In this document: piece by piece, positions 34,267 to 46,838 of the stretch
Numbering within the stretch: the stretch's first letter is position 1
How the letters are laid out: every line of letters starts with the position of its first letter
Origin: Persephonella sp. IF05-L8
GTDB lineage: Bacteria; Aquificota; Aquificia; Aquificales; Hydrogenothermaceae
Direction: 5' to 3'
Length of the DNA: 64,000 nucleotides
NCBI RefSeq assembly: GCF_000703045.1
Contig: NZ_JNLJ01000001.1
Span: 521,001-585,000, forward strand
Notes under the pieces: generated by a model
Database searches by the model: none
The model's input: only the letters and a program-made list of their open reading frames with translations
What the model was told of the DNA's origin: nothing
Made by a program: the position numbers and the translations under genes

Positions 34267-34839
34267 ATGGAAAAAGATAGAGAAAAATGGAATAAAAAAT
34301 ATGAAACTGAAGAATATCCGTGGGAAAAACCCTCTGAAATAGTGGAAAAGTTTTATACTCTTGCTAAAAATAAAGGAAAAGTCCTTGATTTAGCCTGTGG
34401 ATTAGGAAGAAATTCCATTTTCCTTGCTAAAAAAGGTTTTAAAGTAGATGCAGTTGATATATCTGATGTGGCTTTACAAAAACTAAAAGAAAAAGAACCA
34501 CAAGTAAATACTATAAATGCTGACCTTGATACATATAATATTCCTGAAAATACCTATGACCTTATTATAAATATTAATTATTTAAACAGAAGACTTGTTC
34601 CACAGATAAAAGAAGGTTTAAAAAAAGATGGTCTTATAATTTTTGAAACATTTACTTTATCTGAAGATAAGGACATTATGCAGCCTAAAAACAAAGATTA
34701 TCTTCTTAGACCTAATGAGCTTTTAAGACTTTTTTCTGACCTTTATATAATTTTTTATCAGGAAAGGAAAATTACCAAACCAAACGGTGAAAAAGCTTTT
34801 GTATCTTCCCTTGTTGCAGTCAAAAAATGCCTTTTATGA
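34267..34839 (+). CDS. Class I SAM-dependent methyltransferase
   Basis: A 190 aa Rossmann methyltransferase with SAM motif I VLDLACGLGRNSIFLAKKG near residues 39-57, and acidic VDAVDISDVAL near 60-70. The N-terminal YPWEKPSEIV is common to TehB/thiopurine-methyltransferase-like proteins. The substrate is unknown. It starts 4 bases after kdsC, so is probably in the same operon. Confidence 0.85.
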   Translation: MEKDREKWNKKYETEEYPWEKPSEIVEKFYTLAKNKGKVLDLACGLGRNSIFLAKKGFKVDAVDISDVALQKLKEKEPQVNTINADLDTYNIPENTYDLIININYLNRRLVPQIKEGLKKDGLIIFETFTLSEDKDIMQPKNKDYLLRPNELLRLFSDLYIIFYQERKITKPNGEKAFVSSLVAVKKCLL

Positions 34840-34880
34840 AAAATCTTTGTGGGCTTGCCAGAAATGATAATGAAATTTCT

Positions 34881-35156
34881 TTACTTAAGTTGAGGGGAAA
34901 GGTTGGATTTTACCAGTTTAACAGTTTCCCTTAACCAATCAACGGCTTCAGTTTTAAGATTTTTATACTTTTCGTAAAGTTCTAAAGCTCTAATATCATA
35001 TTTATAAAGTTCATCTAATTGGGAAGGAGTTAATATTTGCTTATGTTTTTCTATTTCGGAACGGTAAACAAAAAGTAAATCAGCTTCAGGGTCATCTTCA
35101 TTAAAATAACTTAACCCTATTCCATAAGCTTTTAATAGCTTTTCTAAATTCTTCAT
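34881..35156 (-). CDS. Uncharacterised small protein, second gene of an overlapping pair
   Basis: A 91 aa soluble, charged and mostly helical protein; no family recognised. ATG 35156 (GGGG eight bases upstream) is preferred to the upstream in-frame ATG 35180. Its 5' end overlaps the 171 aa gene by 56 bases on the same strand, an unusually long overlap reminiscent of toxin-antitoxin or regulator pairs. Confidence 0.65.
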   Translation of the reverse strand: MKNLEKLLKAYGIGLSYFNEDDPEADLLFVYRSEIEKHKQILTPSQLDELYKYDIRALELYEKYKNLKTEAVDWLRETVKLVKSNLSPQLK

Positions 35157-35616
35157 TAAAATATCCCCTTTGTATTTCATATTTAATTTTATGGCTTTCT
35201 AAAAGAGTTTGCAAATTTATTTCTAACTTATAGGCTGTTTCTATCTTTCCTTTTTTCCCGAGAATTACAATCCAATCTTTTGATTTCACGTAATCAACTT
35301 TGTGTTCAGCTTCTCCAAATTCGACATAAATATCTTCTGCTGTTGCCAACACTTCTATGATTTTTTTGGCGTAAAACAACTCAGAGTTTTCAAGAGAAAT
35401 ATGCCCCATTTCAATTCTCTTTCTAACATGTTCTTCAAACTTTCTTTTTTTCTTCCAAAGGTTAGGGAAAGTTTCCAAAAATCTTTCTTTTGAGGATAAA
35501 TCAAGCTTTTCCAGATTTTTTATAAACTTTTCTTCTATAGATTTTTGAATTTCTTCAAATCTTTTTGGTTTCAAAACCACCTCAAGTTTTTCTGGAATAG
35601 AATATCTTTTTGTCAA
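35101..35616 (-). CDS. Uncharacterised protein, first gene of an overlapping pair
   Basis: A 171 aa protein with a basic helical N-terminal half and a C-terminal beta-rich part containing DWIVILGKKGKIETAYKLE. Strand patterns of this sort occur in some small nuclease-toxin folds, but the resemblance is weak and it is not assigned. It is followed by the overlapping 91 aa gene. It lies 18 bases before the barrel protein's 3' end and may be cotranscribed with it. Confidence 0.6.
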   Translation of the reverse strand: MTKRYSIPEKLEVVLKPKRFEEIQKSIEEKFIKNLEKLDLSSKERFLETFPNLWKKKRKFEEHVRKRIEMGHISLENSELFYAKKIIEVLATAEDIYVEFGEAEHKVDYVKSKDWIVILGKKGKIETAYKLEINLQTLLESHKIKYEIQRGYFNEEFRKAIKSLWNRVKLF

Positions 35617-35634
35617 AAAAGTTATTAAATTGGC

Positions 35635-36537
35635 TTACATTTTCCCAAAATAAAACTCAAAGAATACCTTTATAAAAGGTATTCCTTTGAAGCCTCTATC
35701 TTTTTCCCAGTTTGAACCTATATAAATATTGAAAAATGTCCATTTTTTCCAGAAATTAAGTCTGTATGCACCTTGAATGATATAACTGTTTACATATCCT
35801 TTTATTAGCTTATGCTGGTTTATTCCACCGTAAAGTTCAATTGCATTTGGCTTTTTATGTATCTTTTGTAAAGGATTATAAATTCTTATAGCTGTTGAAT
35901 AAGTTAGTAATTGATATGGAATATTAGAAACTTTTCGTCTTCCAATATATATTCTCCATATAGTATTTTTCCTTATGAGCCTGTCTATATAAATTTCTGT
36001 TTTCTCTTCAACTCTATAATTGTTGAGTTTTCTCTCTACTCTAAACCGTTGATATGCTGTAAGTTCCCATCTTTTGTAAATAATGGGTTTATTATAAATC
36101 TGGTATTTTGCGTAAATTTTTGGGGAACCTGTTAGACCAATAGAAAATCTATGTTTTAAAAAATTTGTTTTAGTTTTATTCTTTTCTTTAGTGTGTTTAT
36201 TAAGTTTATTACCAGATAAATTTTGGCTCAGGTTTTCAATATGTAAATCAAGATTTTTTTCCAGCCGAGCAAGTCTTAATTTAAAGTCTGATTTTAGTAT
36301 GTTTGTAAATTGCGGAGAAGTATTATATTCAAAGCCTGCCCTAAGTCGTATATATGCTCTTGTTTCTTCTTTTATTTTGGGGTCGGCAAAGAAGGTATCT
36401 AATTTTTCCACTGTTGAATAAACCAATATGGATACTTCTCTGTGTAATATATCAATAAAACTTTCTTGAGAAAAAGCAGTAGTATAAAGGACAAGGAAAA
36501 ATAAGATAGCCCCCTGTCCTTTTTGTTTTAAAAACAT
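35635..36537 (-). CDS. Predicted outer membrane beta-barrel protein, unknown function
   Basis: A 300 aa protein with a signal peptide (about residues 1-23, ending TTAFS). From about 125 it has repeated alternating aromatic strands with basic loops, the look of a small outer-membrane barrel; it ends FEFYFGKM. A low-complexity lysine/asparagine-rich linker precedes the barrel. No family recognised. It follows alaS by 2 bases on the same strand. Confidence 0.65.
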   Translation of the reverse strand: MFLKQKGQGAILFFLVLYTTAFSQESFIDILHREVSILVYSTVEKLDTFFADPKIKEETRAYIRLRAGFEYNTSPQFTNILKSDFKLRLARLEKNLDLHIENLSQNLSGNKLNKHTKEKNKTKTNFLKHRFSIGLTGSPKIYAKYQIYNKPIIYKRWELTAYQRFRVERKLNNYRVEEKTEIYIDRLIRKNTIWRIYIGRRKVSNIPYQLLTYSTAIRIYNPLQKIHKKPNAIELYGGINQHKLIKGYVNSYIIQGAYRLNFWKKWTFFNIYIGSNWEKDRGFKGIPFIKVFFEFYFGKM

Positions 36538-36539
36538 AA

Positions 36540-40088
<3,549 letters not shown>

Positions 40089-40103
40089 CCTGTTTGTATA
40101 GAC

Positions 40104-40871
40104 TTATACAAATATTTCTATAGTATCTCCTTTGTTTAGTTTTAGTATTTCCTTTGCATTACCTTCTGGAATAAATATTTCATAAAAACCAAAACTTCCT
40201 TTTATTAAGTTTGGTTTATTTTTTTCTCCTTCTTGAAAGTTTTGGCATATTTTTGTGATTATGTGGTTTTTTAGTCTAATTTCCTTAAAACTTTCAGGAA
40301 TATACTCTAAATTTGTGATGGCATTCCCAAATTTATCAAACTTAATTATTTGACCTATTATTTGGTTGTCTCTTTTTTGTGGCCATGGAAAATCTATCTG
40401 ATTTATATTTTTGATTTCCTGTCCAAATTCCTCTACAGGTATTCCTTTAGAAAGATAAGCTGCCACAGGTGCAAAAATATCTCTACCGTGAAATGTTTCT
40501 GTATCTCTACTTAAAAAGTATTTTTCATTTGTTAAGTGAATTATTTTTTTTATCTTTTCATTTTTTAATGGCAATGTCAGAAGTCCATTATCAGGAGCTA
40601 TAAAATAATATTTTTCAGTTTCCACAAGAATAGGTTTCCTTTCTGTTCCTACTCCAGGGTCAACAACACAAACGAATATTGTTTTTTTAGGAAAATATTT
40701 ATAAGAAGCATTCAGAATTATTGATGCTTCCAGAATATCAAATGAAGATATTTCATGGGATATGTCTATAATATCTGCTTTGGGATTAATGGATTTGATA
40801 ACCCCTTTAACAGTGCCAACAAAACCATCTTTAAAGCCAAAATCTGTTAAAAGGGCTATCAGTTTATCCAT
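40104..40871 (-). CDS. SAM hydroxide adenosyltransferase (DUF62 family)
   Basis: A 255 aa member of the SAM-dependent halogenase/hydrolase family: N-terminal LLTDFGFKDGFVGTVKGVI, PGVGTERKPI and FHGRDIFAPVAAYL are the family hallmarks. Members without the halide-specific loop hydrolyse SAM to adenosine and methionine; which reaction occurs here was not tested. The ATG overlaps the ompH stop (TAATG), so the pair is coupled. Confidence 0.85.
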   Translation of the reverse strand: MDKLIALLTDFGFKDGFVGTVKGVIKSINPKADIIDISHEISSFDILEASIILNASYKYFPKKTIFVCVVDPGVGTERKPILVETEKYYFIAPDNGLLTLPLKNEKIKKIIHLTNEKYFLSRDTETFHGRDIFAPVAAYLSKGIPVEEFGQEIKNINQIDFPWPQKRDNQIIGQIIKFDKFGNAITNLEYIPESFKEIRLKNHIITKICQNFQEGEKNKPNLIKGSFGFYEIFIPEGNAKEILKLNKGDTIEIFV

Positions 40872-41296
40872 TATTTACCGTATTTTTTATCAAAAAACTT
40901 TATAAAATCCTGTGTTTTATCCAGTTCAGGTTTTGTATAGATTGTAGAACCTTTATCCAGTACCAGCGTGTATCCATTTTTCAAGGCATATTCCTTAATT
41001 GCTTCCTGAAGTCTTTTCATAAACTGCTGAGCAACTTCCTGTCTTTTCTTTAGTAGCTCTTGTTGTTTTTGTTGAATAAATTCCTGTATGTTAGCCTGGG
41101 AAGCTCCAGCTTTTTGTTTGTTTTCTATTTCCATCTGCAGTTTCTTGGCTACTTTTTCAATTTCTGACTGTGCAGCTTTTCCGGTTTTTGAATTGGTTAC
41201 TACTTCCTGGACATCAATAACAACTATTTTTTCTGCTGCCAGAGATACAGAGAAAATAAATAAACCTACTAAAAGAGAATAAAAAACTTTTAACAT
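40871..41296 (-). CDS. OmpH/Skp-family periplasmic chaperone
   Basis: A 141 aa secreted protein: signal peptide about residues 1-21 (ending SLAA), a strand segment (KIVVIDVQEVVTNS), a long coiled coil (about 40-110), then the terminal strand VLDKGSTIYTKPELD. This is the Skp jellyfish fold that protects outer membrane proteins on their way to BamA, whose gene candidate is at 8980. The ATG follows GGAG. Confidence 0.88.
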   Translation of the reverse strand: MLKVFYSLLVGLFIFSVSLAAEKIVVIDVQEVVTNSKTGKAAQSEIEKVAKKLQMEIENKQKAGASQANIQEFIQQKQQELLKKRQEVAQQFMKRLQEAIKEYALKNGYTLVLDKGSTIYTKPELDKTQDFIKFFDKKYGK

Positions 41297-41348
41297 TTCC
41301 CACTCCTTAATTTTGATTTTTTTTAATTATTACATTTTATAACTTATA

Positions 41349-41376
41349 TTGCAAAATTTGACATAGGTAATATAAT
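41349..41376 (+). promoter_or_regulatory. Promoter of the RNase P RNA gene
   Basis: TTGCAA at 41349-41354 and TATAAT at 41371-41376, 16 bases apart; the transcript would begin near 41382, matching the start of the P1 helix. Confidence 0.6.
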
Positions 41377-41380
41377 ATCT

Positions 41381-41757
41381 GTGCCAGTGGTTCCTGAAGC
41401 AGCCGCCCGTAAGGGAGGAAAGTCCGGGCTCCACAGGGCAGGAAGCTGCCGAAAGGCAGGCAGGGGTAACCCTGCGGATAGGGCCACAGAGAACAGACTG
41501 CCTGTCCTGATAGGCCGTTAAAAGTAGGTGGCAACACCGAATAGTCTATCCGGGCAGGTAAAGGTGAAACGGTGGGGTAAGAGCCCACCAGCTGACAGCG
41601 TGAGCTGTCAGGCTCGGTAACCCCCTTCCGGAGCAATCCCAAATAGGTGGAGGTCTGAGGGTTGCCCGCCCGAAAAGCTGAAAGGCTTACCTCCACGGGT
41701 AGGGAGCTTAGATAAATGGCTGCATAAACAGAACCCGGCTTATCAGGAACCACTGGT
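41381..41757 (+). ncRNA. rnpB: RNase P RNA (bacterial type A-like, no P18)
   Basis: The catalytic RNA of RNase P. The 13-bp P1 helix pairs CCAGTGGTTCCTG (41384-41396) with CAGGAACCACTGG (41744-41756). Conserved core blocks are present: GAGGAAAGTCCGGGCTCC near 41414, ACAGAGAACAGACTG, GAAACGGTGGGGTAAGAGC and the 3' ATAAACAGAACCCGGCTTATC. Between GGGTAGGGAGC and AGATAAATGG, where other bacteria carry the P18 hairpin, there is almost nothing. Aquificales RNase P RNAs lacking P18 are known, and Aquifex itself lacks the gene. A minus-strand open frame over this locus is not real. Confidence 0.95.
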
Positions 41758-41780
41758 AAAAAATTTAAAAATAAATAATT

Positions 41781-42533
41781 ATGAAAAGATTTTCTGTTCT
41801 TACCATATTTCCTGAGTTTTTTGAAGGTTTTAAAAATACGGGTATTGTTTCAAGGGCAATTAAAAACAACATTGTGCAGCTGGACGCCATAAATCTCAGG
41901 GATTATGCTACCGATAAACATAAAACCGTTGATGATGTGGTCTATGGTGGTGGTCCTGGAATGCTTCTTAAACCTGAACCTATTTTCAGAGCTTATGAAG
42001 AAATATCCAAAAAAAGTAAGCCTTATGTTCTGATAACAGAGCCTTGGGGAAGAAAATTTGACCAGAAATTTGCACAGGAATTATCTGAAAAAGACCACAT
42101 AATGATTATTTGCGGCAGATATGAAGGGGTTGATGAAAGGGTTAAATCTATAGTAGATGAAGAGGTTTCTATAGGAGATTTTGTCTTATCAGGTGGTGAA
42201 CCTGCTGCACTGGTAATAATGGACGCAGTTATTAGGCTTATCCCCGGTGTTGTGGGAGATGAAGATAGTCTTAGAGTTGACTCATTTTCAGATGGACTTC
42301 TGGGATATCCTAATTACACAAGGCCAGCAGTTTATAAAGGAATGGAAGTTCCTGAAGTTTTAAGGTCAGGTAATCATCAGCTTATAGCAAAATGGAGGAG
42401 ATGGAAACAGCTTGAAAATACCTATAAAAAAAGGCCAGAGTTATTAGAAAAGGCAAATCTTTCTGAAGAAGACAAAAAAATGCTTGATATGATAAAGAAA
42501 AATATTGAGTTTGAAAAGTTTATTAATAAATAA
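41781..42533 (+). CDS. trmD: tRNA (guanine37-N1)-methyltransferase
   Basis: SPOUT-fold enzyme that makes m1G37, preventing +1 frameshifting. 250 aa; signature VYGGGPGMLLKPEPIF near residues 53-68, knot motifs GRYEGVDERV and SIGDFVLSGGEPAALV. No clear ribosome site precedes the ATG, so it may be translated from a leader shared with the rnpB transcript; the rnpB terminator is not evident. Confidence 0.95.
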   Translation: MKRFSVLTIFPEFFEGFKNTGIVSRAIKNNIVQLDAINLRDYATDKHKTVDDVVYGGGPGMLLKPEPIFRAYEEISKKSKPYVLITEPWGRKFDQKFAQELSEKDHIMIICGRYEGVDERVKSIVDEEVSIGDFVLSGGEPAALVIMDAVIRLIPGVVGDEDSLRVDSFSDGLLGYPNYTRPAVYKGMEVPEVLRSGNHQLIAKWRRWKQLENTYKKRPELLEKANLSEEDKKMLDMIKKNIEFEKFINK

Positions 42534-42542
42534 TGCTATAAT
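42534..42542 (+). promoter_or_regulatory. Extended -10 element upstream of hsp20-lon
   Basis: TGCTATAAT is a perfect extended -10. The only -35-like match (TTGAAA at 42511) is 20 bases away, so recognition may rest on the extended element. It would drive hsp20, lon and perhaps the following two genes. Confidence 0.4.
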
Positions 42543-42572
42543 TTCAATTATAGAAAGCCTGAGGTCTTAAAA

Positions 42573-42911
42573 ATGCCTGCTTATATAAAAAAACCACCAG
42601 TTGATATAATTGATAGGGTTGATAGATACATAATTTTGATGGATTTACCTGGGGTAAAGGCTGAAGACATTGAAATTAACGGATATGATACATATATAGA
42701 AATATCAGGTGTGAAAAAACCAGATTATTCAGGCAATTATCTACTTATGGAAAGATTTTCCGGTAGATTTAAAAGAAAAATAAATTTTAAGGGTTCTGTG
42801 GATATATCGCAGGCAAAAGCAGAACTAAATAATGGAGTTTTAAAAATAGAAATTCCAAAAACTATGGAAAAAATTGTTATTACAAAAACTACTATTATTA
42901 TCAGGAGGTAA
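42573..42911 (+). CDS. Hsp20/alpha-crystallin small heat-shock protein
   Basis: A 112 aa alpha-crystallin domain protein. The N-terminal arm is short. The family strand pattern is present: [15 protein letters not shown] near residues 21-35, IEISG, and the closing [14 protein letters not shown]. It prevents aggregation of unfolded proteins and lies 2 bases ahead of lon, a sensible stress pairing. Confidence 0.88.
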   Translation: MPAYIKKPPVDIIDRVDRYIILMDLPGVKAEDIEINGYDTYIEISGVKKPDYSGNYLLMERFSGRFKRKINFKGSVDISQAKAELNNGVLKIEIPKTMEKIVITKTTIIIRR

Positions 42912-42913
42912 GA

Positions 42914-45316
42914 ATGCTAAATCCATTTGAGGATGAACAGGTAGAAATCCCTATACCAGAAGAACTGCCATTACTACCTGTTAGAGACCTTGTTATATTT
43001 CCATATATGGTCTTTCCAATATTTGTTGGAAGACCTTTTTCAATCAAGGCTATAGAGGAAGCAATAGAAAATCATGATAGATATATATTCCTTGCACTCC
43101 AGAAAGATAAAGATATAGAAGAACCTGGAGCTGATGATGTTTATCCTGTTGGAACAGTAGCAACAATCCTCAGAATGATGAGACTTGATGATGACAGAAT
43201 AAAAATTCTCGTTCAGGGAACTGCAAGGGCAAGGATAAAGGAATTTAGAAAAGAAGATGGAATGTATAAAGTAAAAATAGAAGTTCTTGAAGAGCCTGAA
43301 GTTCCTGAAGAAAATATTGAGGTAGAAGCCTTAAAACACTCTATAAAAGACCTTATAGATAAAGCAATAGGGCTTGGGAAACAAATCATTCCTGACCTTC
43401 TTGACATTATCAAATCTGTTGATGAACCTGGAAAACTTGCAGACCTTGTTGCATCAATACTTGACCTGAAATCTGAAGAAGCACAACAAATCCTTGAGAT
43501 TACCGACCCACTGGAAAGACTTAGGAAAGTTCATGATTTACTCCTGAAAGAAGTGGGTCTTCTTGAAATACAGCACAAAATAAGAACTGCAGCCAGAGAG
43601 TCTATGGAAAAAGACCAGAGGGAATACTTCCTTAGACAACAGATAAAGGCTATTCAAGAAGAACTTGGGGAAAAGGATGAAAGACAGGAAGAGATAGAGC
43701 AGTATCAGAAAAAGATAGAAGAATCAGGAATGCCTGAAGAGGTTAGAAAAGAGGCTGAAAAGCAACTTAAAAGACTGGAAAAAATGCATCCTGATTCTGC
43801 AGAAGCAGGAGTAATCAGAACATACCTTGACTGGCTGGTTGAACTTCCATGGAATAAAAGAACAAAAGACAGATTAGACCTTAAAAGAGCCAAAAAAGTT
43901 CTTGATGAAGACCATTATGACCTTGATAAAGTAAAAGAAAGAATTCTTGAATATCTTGCCGTCCAGAAGCTAAAAAAAGACAAGGCTGTAAAAGGCCCTA
44001 TCCTCTGCTTTGTAGGTCCTCCTGGTGTTGGTAAAACTTCTCTGGGTAAATCCATAGCCAGAGCGCTGGGAAGAAAGTTCGTAAGACAGTCCCTTGGTGG
44101 TGTTAGAGACGAAGCAGAGATTAGGGGACACAGGAGAACTTATGTAGGTGCAATGCCTGGAAGAATAATACAGGGAATAAAACAGGCAGGAACAAAAAAT
44201 CCTGTTTTTATGCTTGATGAGGTTGACAAACTTGCTTCAGATTTCAGGGGAGACCCTGCATCTGCACTCCTTGAGGTTTTAGACCCTCAGCAAAACAAAG
44301 AGTTTGTTGACCATTATCTTGGTGTTCCTTTTGATTTATCAGAAGTGATGTTTATATGCACAGCAAACAGAATTGACACCATCCCAAGACCTCTTTTAGA
44401 CAGAATGGAAATTATCAGAATTCCCGGATATTCAGAAGAGGAAAAACTTTATATAGCTAAAAATTATCTTATACCACGCCAGATGAAAGAAACCGGTCTA
44501 AAGCCAAAATATGTTGAGTTTACAGATGCAGGATTAAAGTTTCTAATCCGACACTATACAAGAGAAGCTGGAGTAAGAAGTCTTGAAAGACAGATAAATG
44601 CTGTTTTAAGAAAAATAGCTAAGGAAATAGCCCTCACAGGCAAAAAGAAAAAATATAGAATTACAAAATCTCTGGTTAAAAAATTCCTTGGTGCACCTCT
44701 TTATATGCCTGAAAAAGAGCTTCAGGATGAAGTGGGAGTTGTAACAGGACTTGCATGGACTGAGGTAGGCGGAGAGATACTGAAAATAGAAGCTACAAAA
44801 ATGCCAGGAAAAGGCCAGCTTATCCTGACAGGTTCCCTTGGTGATGTTATGAAGGAATCTGCCATGACAGCCCTTTCTTATGTAAAATCAAAAGCAGAAG
44901 AATATAAAATTAACCCTGAGCTATTCCAGAAATATGATGTCCACGTCCACGTTCCTGCAGGAGCAATTCCAAAAGATGGACCTTCAGCAGGTATTTCCAT
45001 TGCGACAGCAATATGTTCATTATTTACAGAGCTACCAGTCAGAGCAGATGTTGCAATGACAGGAGAGATAACCCTCAGGGGAAAAGTTCTGCCTGTAGGT
45101 GGACTGAAGGAGAAAATACTCGCAGCAAAAAGAGCCGGTATAAAAGATGTTATTCTGCCTAAAGACAACAAAGATGAAGTTATGGAAGACCTTCCACCAT
45201 TTGCCAGAAAGGATATAAATCTGATATTTGTTGAGCATGTTGATGAGGTGTTCAAAATTGCAATAAAAGATTTTGAAAAAAGAATAAAACAAAAAAGAAA
45301 ATCCAGAAAAAAATAG
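42914..45316 (+). CDS. lon: ATP-dependent protease Lon
   Basis: An 800 aa bacterial LonA. N-terminal substrate-binding domain (to about 310), AAA+ domain with Walker [10 protein letters not shown] near 371, and a C-terminal serine protease with the Ser-Lys dyad S691 (KDGPSAGIS) and K734 (GGLKEK). It degrades misfolded and regulatory proteins. Length and motifs are normal. Confidence 0.97.
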   Translation: MLNPFEDEQVEIPIPEELPLLPVRDLVIFPYMVFPIFVGRPFSIKAIEEAIENHDRYIFLALQKDKDIEEPGADDVYPVGTVATILRMMRLDDDRIKILVQGTARARIKEFRKEDGMYKVKIEVLEEPEVPEENIEVEALKHSIKDLIDKAIGLGKQIIPDLLDIIKSVDEPGKLADLVASILDLKSEEAQQILEITDPLERLRKVHDLLLKEVGLLEIQHKIRTAARESMEKDQREYFLRQQIKAIQEELGEKDERQEEIEQYQKKIEESGMPEEVRKEAEKQLKRLEKMHPDSAEAGVIRTYLDWLVELPWNKRTKDRLDLKRAKKVLDEDHYDLDKVKERILEYLAVQKLKKDKAVKGPILCFVGPPGVGKTSLGKSIARALGRKFVRQSLGGVRDEAEIRGHRRTYVGAMPGRIIQGIKQAGTKNPVFMLDEVDKLASDFRGDPASALLEVLDPQQNKEFVDHYLGVPFDLSEVMFICTANRIDTIPRPLLDRMEIIRIPGYSEEEKLYIAKNYLIPRQMKETGLKPKYVEFTDAGLKFLIRHYTREAGVRSLERQINAVLRKIAKEIALTGKKKKYRITKSLVKKFLGAPLYMPEKELQDEVGVVTGLAWTEVGGEILKIEATKMPGKGQLILTGSLGDVMKESAMTALSYVKSKAEEYKINPELFQKYDVHVHVPAGAIPKDGPSAGISIATAICSLFTELPVRADVAMTGEITLRGKVLPVGGLKEKILAAKRAGIKDVILPKDNKDEVMEDLPPFARKDINLIFVEHVDEVFKIAIKDFEKRIKQKRKSRKK

Positions 45317-45325
45317 GTGTATTAG

Positions 45326-45778
45326 TTGATAAGAAAAGCTACAGTAAAGGACGCCGAGGGTATTTTTAATATACTGCAAGTGTATGCAATAAAAGGTATT
45401 CTTCTACCCAGAAGTTTAAACAGTATCTATGAAAATATAAGAGATTTTTTTGTGTATGAACAGGATGGAAAAATTGTAGGTATCGGTTCTTTGCATGTAT
45501 TCTGGGAAGACCTTGCAGAAATAAAATCCCTTGCTGTTTTAGAGGAATACCAGCATCACGGGATAGGGAAAAAAATAGTTGAAGAATGTATAAAAGATGC
45601 AAAAGCCCTTGGAATAAAAAGGGTTTTTGCTCTTACCTATGTTCCTGAATTTTTTCAAAAACTGGGATTTAAAATTGTTGATAAATCAGAATTCCCCCAG
45701 AAGGTCTGGACTGAATGTATCCACTGTGTAAAATTCAACGAATGCAAAGAAGTTCCTGTATTACTGGAGTTAGAATGA
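45326..45778 (+). CDS. GNAT N-acetyltransferase, short ArgA-like
   Basis: A 150 aa GNAT protein. Acetyl-CoA motif QHHGIGKKIVEECI near residues 76-89, with IKSLAVLEEYQ before it and FFQKLGFKIV after. It resembles the stand-alone N-acetylglutamate synthases that start arginine synthesis in some bacteria, but this is not certain. The start is TTG, and the 3' end overlaps the next gene (ATGA). Two extra cysteines lie near the C-terminus (CIHCVKFNEC). Confidence 0.8.
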   Translation: MIRKATVKDAEGIFNILQVYAIKGILLPRSLNSIYENIRDFFVYEQDGKIVGIGSLHVFWEDLAEIKSLAVLEEYQHHGIGKKIVEECIKDAKALGIKRVFALTYVPEFFQKLGFKIVDKSEFPQKVWTECIHCVKFNECKEVPVLLELE

Positions 45779-46410
45779 AAAGGATAATTCTGGTTAGGCA
45801 CGGAGAAAGTGAATATAACGCAAAAAGGATTGTGCAGGGGCACATAGATACAGACCTGACACCTGCAGGTATTGTTCAGGCAAGACTGGCAGCCGAATAT
45901 CTAAAGGAAAATTTTCAGATAGATAAAATATACAGCTCTGATTTAAGAAGAGCATATAGGACAGCAGTTATTATCTCTGATATTCTTGAACTTCCTGTGA
46001 TAAAAGACCAGCGAATTAGAGAAATGAATTTTGGACAGTGGGAGGGAAGAACTTATGAACATATTTTTCAGACAGATTATGAAACATTCCAGAAATGGCT
46101 CCAAAATCCTGTAGCATGCCCCTTGCCTTCACAGGAAGAGATATCTCAGTTTGAAAACAGGCTTAAATCTTTTTATCAAGATATTTTAGAAGAAGAAGTG
46201 GAAAATATACTGGTTGTAGGACATGGAGGTTCTATTCAGGGACTTTTATGTATAGCCTGTGGTATGGGAATGGAAAATTTATGGGCTTTAAAGCATTCTA
46301 ACACCGGAATTTCTGTAATAGAGGTAGCAAATACTGCTGTTTCAATAAAAATGATAAATTCCACTTCCCATCTGGATAGCTATAAGCAAAAAGAAAATCC
46401 TATTATGTAG
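45775..46410 (+). CDS. Histidine phosphatase-family phosphatase
   Basis: A 211 aa protein of the phosphoglycerate-mutase-like superfamily, with catalytic RHGESEYN near residues 8-15, the EMNFGQWEG segment and the second histidine in VVGHGGSIQG. Candidates are alpha-ribazole phosphatase (CobC) or the metal-independent phosphoserine phosphatase first described in Hydrogenobacter; the sequence alone does not decide. ATG 45775 was chosen as it gives MKRIILVRHGE and a coupled ATGA start. Confidence 0.85.
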   Translation: MKRIILVRHGESEYNAKRIVQGHIDTDLTPAGIVQARLAAEYLKENFQIDKIYSSDLRRAYRTAVIISDILELPVIKDQRIREMNFGQWEGRTYEHIFQTDYETFQKWLQNPVACPLPSQEEISQFENRLKSFYQDILEEEVENILVVGHGGSIQGLLCIACGMGMENLWALKHSNTGISVIEVANTAVSIKMINSTSHLDSYKQKENPIM

Positions 46411-46770
46411 TTATTTAGCCCCAAACTCATCACATGCATCAAATACATACTTCATGTAAGCGACGCATGGACCACCTCCCATCAACGCAGCCACCATTGC
46501 TGCTTCAATTATCTCATTCCTTGTTGCTCCCTCTGCAATGGCATTTTTTACATGGAATGCAATACAGTAAGGGCACTGGGATTTTACAGAAAGAGCCACA
46601 GATATAAGCTCTTTTGTTTTTTTATCAAGTGCTCCGGGACCCTCTGTTGCAGCAAAAAATTTCATAAATCCATCAACAAATGTTGGATAATCCTTTTTAA
46701 TCTCTTCAAAAAGTGCCAGAAATCTTTTGTAATATACTTCCATATCTATTTTGGTTTTTTCTTCAGCCAT
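46411..46770 (-). CDS. Carboxymuconolactone decarboxylase / AhpD-like protein
   Basis: A 119 aa protein of the CMD/AhpD fold with the CxxC redox motif in SQCPYCIAFHVKNAI and the following EIIEAAMVAALMGGGP. The CxxC-x3-H arrangement suggests peroxidase-linked or alkylhydroperoxidase activity rather than the aromatic pathway. ATG 46770 is preferred (GGAGG eight bases upstream) over a GTG that overlaps that site. Convergent with the phosphatase, with no gap. Confidence 0.85.
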   Translation of the reverse strand: MAEEKTKIDMEVYYKRFLALFEEIKKDYPTFVDGFMKFFAATEGPGALDKKTKELISVALSVKSQCPYCIAFHVKNAIAEGATRNEIIEAAMVAALMGGGPCVAYMKYVFDACDEFGAK

Positions 46771-46838
46771 GGCAGCCACCTCCAGCTTTTTAGAATTAAT
46801 TTATTTTCTCAGGAGGTGGTTGAGAAGTATAAAGTTAT

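Noticed and set aside
41359..41376. TTGACA at 41358 as the rnpB -35
   Set aside because: It is only 7 bases from TATAAT; TTGCAA at 41349 has the correct 16-base spacing.
41337..41753. 138-codon minus-strand open frame
   Set aside because: It is the complement of the RNase P RNA gene; no ribosome site and no protein-like composition.
44878..45255. 125-codon minus-strand frame
   Set aside because: Antisense to the lon protease domain; no independent start signal.
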